Source of the DNA: Candidatus Parvarchaeota archaeon
GTDB lineage: Archaea; Nanobdellota; Nanobdellia; Parvarchaeales; Parvarchaeaceae
Direction: 5' to 3'
Length of the DNA: 24,795 nucleotides
Assembly (NCBI GenBank): GCA_025920305.1
Contig: JAPDMB010000004.1
Span: forward strand, 1 to 24,795
Made by a program: the position numbers and the translations under genes. Each line of letters begins with the position of its first letter. Within the stretch, counting starts at the first letter, position 1. Below are positions 22,755 to 24,795 of the stretch, one piece after another. The notes beneath the pieces were generated by a model. That model ran no database searches, was not told the DNA's origin, and saw nothing but the letters and a program-made list of their open reading frames with translations.

Positions 22755-23045
22755 TTATGTCGTCCCCAAAAGGGTGCATCCTTTGCTAACTATTATAGTA
22801 TTTTTAGCCGTACAGGTAGACACTAAGGACGCGTTTGATACAGCGCAGCCGTATCCGTATGCTATGTCATTAGACAGGCACGAATTAGCGACGCTTCCCA
22901 CAGCTCTGGTAACATTTTGGCACTGCAACTCACATATACCCTCAGCTATCTCCTTATGCTGTATGGATGGATCGGAGTAGAATACGATTACGGCTGCGAC
23001 TAATACGAACAGGATGGTTATAATTATTATCTCAGATTTATTCAT
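22755..23045 (-). CDS. Membrane-anchored six-cysteine small protein
   Basis: A 96-residue protein with one N-terminal hydrophobic helix (about residues 5-23) and a short, polar remainder that should face outside. That remainder has six cysteines (38, 42, 56, 67, 78, 90), an even number consistent with three disulfides. There is no CxxC pair, so a zinc or heme site is unlikely. No lipobox is seen. I do not recognise a family. It starts 5 nt after a 44-aa acidic gene and ends 2 nt from the htpX stop on the other strand. Confidence 0.7.
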   Translation of the reverse strand: MNKSEIIIITILFVLVAAVIVFYSDPSIQHKEIAEGICELQCQNVTRAVGSVANSCLSNDIAYGYGCAVSNASLVSTCTAKNTIIVSKGCTLLGTT

Positions 23046-23050
23046 AGATG

Positions 23051-23185
23051 TTAGCCTATGTAATGTTTTATCTCACTTTTGTCTGACCAGATTGCAATCA
23101 GTTTCTCCCTCTGTTTTGGATCTAGCTCATCCAGCGATATAAAGTCATCATAGTCATCGTCATAATCTACATAATCTATCTTCAT
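23051..23185 (-). CDS. Small acidic 44-aa protein
   Basis: ATG 23185 to TAA 23053-23051 encodes a 44-residue protein starting MKIDYVDYDDDYDDF and continuing with a helix containing DELDPKQREKLIAIW. Support comes from three things: a TATA box at the correct distance (leaderless or with a minimal leader), a protein-like helical second half, and 5-nt spacing to the next gene. The strongly acidic N terminus could mimic nucleic acid or bind basic partners, but no function can be given. Confidence 0.6.
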   Translation of the reverse strand: MKIDYVDYDDDYDDFISLDELDPKQREKLIAIWSDKSEIKHYIG

Positions 23186-23206
23186 AGCGCGTTCCTTCAG
23201 CTGTCC

Positions 23207-23220
23207 AAAATATATACTTT
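23207..23220 (-). promoter_or_regulatory. TATA box for the two small genes
   Basis: AAAGTATATATTTT on the minus strand is centred ~28 nt before ATG 23185, the normal distance for a leaderless archaeal mRNA. It would drive the acidic 44-aa gene and the six-cysteine gene together. Confidence 0.55.
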
Positions 23221-23258
23221 AATTATACAGCCAAATTATTTAAATCTGACACACTATA

Positions 23259-23271
23259 TGTTTTTATATCA
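23259..23271 (+). promoter_or_regulatory. TATA box for the Nudix-like gene
   Basis: TGTTTTTATATCA is centred ~26 nt before ATG 23291. A GGGAG at 23272-23276 is too far upstream (14 nt) to be a good Shine-Dalgarno site, so the mRNA is probably leaderless. A second AT-rich TTATTTAAAT lies ~25 nt further upstream. Confidence 0.5.
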
Positions 23272-23290
23272 GGGAGTCAAATAGATATTT

Positions 23291-23716
23291 ATGCCTTACA
23301 GAAGGGTCAGCGTTATAATTCTAAGGGAAGATCAGGTCCTTCTAGTGAAACTTAAGGACATTGACAGGGCTTTACCAAGATCCACCTGGGTGTTTCCATT
23401 TCTTGACTTAGGCGAAGGGGATAGCCCGCGCAAATTGATGGGAGACCTTCTTACGAGTTTGAATATCTCCTTTGAAATAGAAGATAAAGTGTTCAAGTAT
23501 GTCCCTAGCGAGAACCCTAAGTTGAATTACATCGTCTACGTCGTTTCGTATAAGAACGGCGAACCTGATGTCTCTAGGTACTTCCAAACGTATAAATGGG
23601 TGAATATAAAGGATATAACCGCCTATTCTACATCGTTTATGGATGCAAATGTGGTCTCTTACCTGAACAGCATAGCCGATAAAGGCTCTGAATCAAGGAT
23701 CAATAAGACTTGGTGA
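23291..23716 (+). CDS. Nudix-fold protein with degenerate Nudix box
   Basis: A 141-residue protein with the Nudix fold layout: VSVIILREDQVLLVKL as the first strands, WVFP before the Nudix helix, and a closing strand TYKWVNIKDI. The box at residues 35-59 aligns as FPFLDLGEGDSPRKL then MGDLLTSLNI. Against FPGGxxExGES...RExxEExGI, the glycines, the first Glu, the Arg-Glu and the paired Glu are replaced, leaving only Asp52 as a potential metal ligand. It is therefore likely to bind a nucleotide-like ligand or act as a regulator rather than hydrolyse. Its 3' end overlaps the convergent TldE-like gene by 17 nt. Confidence 0.75.
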   Translation: MPYRRVSVIILREDQVLLVKLKDIDRALPRSTWVFPFLDLGEGDSPRKLMGDLLTSLNISFEIEDKVFKYVPSENPKLNYIVYVVSYKNGEPDVSRYFQTYKWVNIKDITAYSTSFMDANVVSYLNSIADKGSESRINKTW

Positions 23717-24795
23717 AATTGACATCTTTAAGCATGACCGACGGCGCATGGGTTGGTATCTCAACTTCCCATGATTTCACATATCTTCCGTCATTGCCTA
23801 AGTAGATTATATTCTTAAGCTGATTCAAAATGTTGTCGCTTATCCTAAGGTTCTTTATAGTGCCTTTGACCGTCCCTCTTTCAACTAGCAGTACAGCGTC
23901 CTTCGGCATCGTAGAGTAATCACCTTTAAGCACGTTGTTGAACCTTGTGTACCACAGGTTGTTTACAACGATGCATCTGTCGGATTTGTTTAGCAGGTCA
24001 TAATATGATAGATCGCCGTTGTCGACGAATATGTTCCTTGGCTGTCCGCTCACTATGCCTGCGTTCCCATGGTTTTTGGCTTTCATTATATCCGCCGTAG
24101 TGTTATTGTGCAGAAGCTCTAGAAGCATGCCGTCTTTGACAATGTAAAAGTTAGATGACTTCGTATTCTCATCATCAAAAGGGGAGAACTCCGGGCCGTC
24201 GAATCTATCCTGTACAGAAACGTCTTTCGAAGCGATTTCTGTGTTCAGTTTATCAACTAGAAAGCTTTCATGGTTGAGTATGTCAAAGGCTGAAGCAGCT
24301 TGCGCAAGCATCGAGAATAACACTGAGCTTGCCATCGGAAGCAGGACTACGTCCAGTTTCCCTTGGAAATCGACCCAGTTAGGCTTTATATCGGCGAACT
24401 TTTCAATCTCATCCACCGCTTCCTTCGCCTGTATCTTCTCATTATTTTCATACACTCTGCTATATGCACCGACGTAGCTTTTTCTACCGTTCAAATTTAA
24501 CTCAGTATTTCCATTCTGTATCCTTATATCCTTCCCAAAAGAATCGGTTACTTCAACCTTTTCCTTGTATCTTTTTATCGTACCGTTAAGTGTTATACCT
24601 CTACTCGAGGATTCCTCCATGAGATCATCCACTATATCCTTCTGCTTTATATCCCGCCGTTTAAGCTCATATTTAAACCTTCCCGGGGTTATCCCCTTGA
24701 ACTGCATTTCTCCTATGTTTTTAAGCAGGTCAGCAGCTCTTTTTGCTACCTTGTCCTCATCCTCATCCATCTTAGCGTATATGTTCGCTCTTCTC
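23700..24795 (-). CDS. TldE/PmbA-family protein, 5' end outside the window
   Basis: The frame is open to the right edge with no stop above ATG 24770, so the N terminus (about 80-100 residues by family length) is missing. The visible C-terminal 365 residues match TldE/PmbA: LDVVLLPMASSVLFSMLAQA, then ESFLVDKL, FSPFDDENTKSSNFYIVKDG, NAGIVSGQPRNIFVDNG and KGTIKNLRISDNIL. The HExxxH metal site of TldD is absent, as expected for the inactive partner. TldD/TldE form a heterodimeric protease that degrades peptides in its cavity. TldD is not in the window. Confidence 0.85.
   Translation of the reverse strand, partial: RRANIYAKMDEDEDKVAKRAADLLKNIGEMQFKGITPGRFKYELKRRDIKQKDIVDDLMEESSSRGITLNGTIKRYKEKVEVTDSFGKDIRIQNGNTELNLNGRKSYVGAYSRVYENNEKIQAKEAVDEIEKFADIKPNWVDFQGKLDVVLLPMASSVLFSMLAQAASAFDILNHESFLVDKLNTEIASKDVSVQDRFDGPEFSPFDDENTKSSNFYIVKDGMLLELLHNNTTADIMKAKNHGNAGIVSGQPRNIFVDNGDLSYYDLLNKSDRCIVVNNLWYTRFNNVLKGDYSTMPKDAVLLVERGTVKGTIKNLRISDNILNQLKNIIYLGNDGRYVKSWEVEIPTHAPSVMLKDVNFTKSY

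Noticed and set aside
1..24795. CRISPR arrays, insertion sequences, prophage or defence genes
   Set aside because: No spaced direct repeats, transposase, integrase or nuclease-type defence gene is seen; nearly all of the window is occupied by housekeeping genes.

Overview
The window is a gene-dense stretch of an archaeal chromosome. Archaeal hallmarks are the multisubunit RNA polymerase genes H, B'', B', A' and A'', short archaeal NusA, L30e, archaeal uS7 and uS12, MBF1, heteromeric PheRS with archaeal-type subunits, the RNase P protein Rpp30, an AK6/Fap7-type kinase and archaeal SepF. Many genes have a TATA box about 25-30 nt before the first codon and no Shine-Dalgarno sequence, which suggests leaderless mRNAs. 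Small proteins, 4-nt ATGA overlaps, overlapping convergent stops, TTG starts and a divergent RNA polymerase suggest a small-genome lineage of the DPANN type (for example Micrarchaeota-like). That placement is inferred from style, not proven by a marker tree.

Layout. (1) 1-2705, plus strand: the end of a coiled-coil protein, endonuclease III, a multispanning membrane protein, a HemK-like N5-glutamine methyltransferase and an unrecognised 108-aa protein, tightly packed or overlapping. (2) 2695-3096, minus: archaeal SepF, with its own TATA box and a GGTGAT ribosome-binding site. (3) 3208-6986, minus: a 41-codon ORF, pheS, pheT, mbf1, then tRNA-Leu(UAG). (4) 7114-7626, plus: an AK6/Fap7-type kinase. 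(5) 7634-16507, minus: the transcription/translation operon rpoH-rpoB2-rpoB1-rpoA1-rpoA2-rpl30e-nusA-rps12-rps7. (6) 16652-19525, minus: tRNA-Thr(UGU), a MgtC/DUF4010-type membrane protein and a class II lysyl-tRNA synthetase. (7) 19579-22752, plus: TatD, tRNase Z, the RNase P subunit Rpp30 and HtpX. (8) 22755-23185, minus: two tiny genes, a 44-aa acidic protein and a 96-aa membrane-anchored six-cysteine protein. (9) 23291-23716, plus: a Nudix-fold protein with a degenerate Nudix box. (10) 23700-24795, minus: a TldE/PmbA-type protein that runs off the right edge.

Most of the window serves information processing: transcription, tRNA charging, tRNA end processing, ribosomal proteins and DNA repair. 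No mobile element, CRISPR array or prophage is visible, and no intergenic gap exceeds about 150 bases. I found no clearly new multi-gene system. The most unusual signal is in the RNA polymerase. Several residues close to invariant across cellular RNAPs are replaced: bridge-helix Thr-Ala by Asn-Val, the acidic residue before the metal-B Asp in B', an Asn in the B'' ETPEGPN motif, a His in the RHGQKG motif, trigger-loop neighbours, and one B' zinc ligand. The principal catalytic residues (NADFDGD, trigger-loop His) are intact. Three previously easy-to-miss small genes (41, 44 and 96 codons) are also worth attention.
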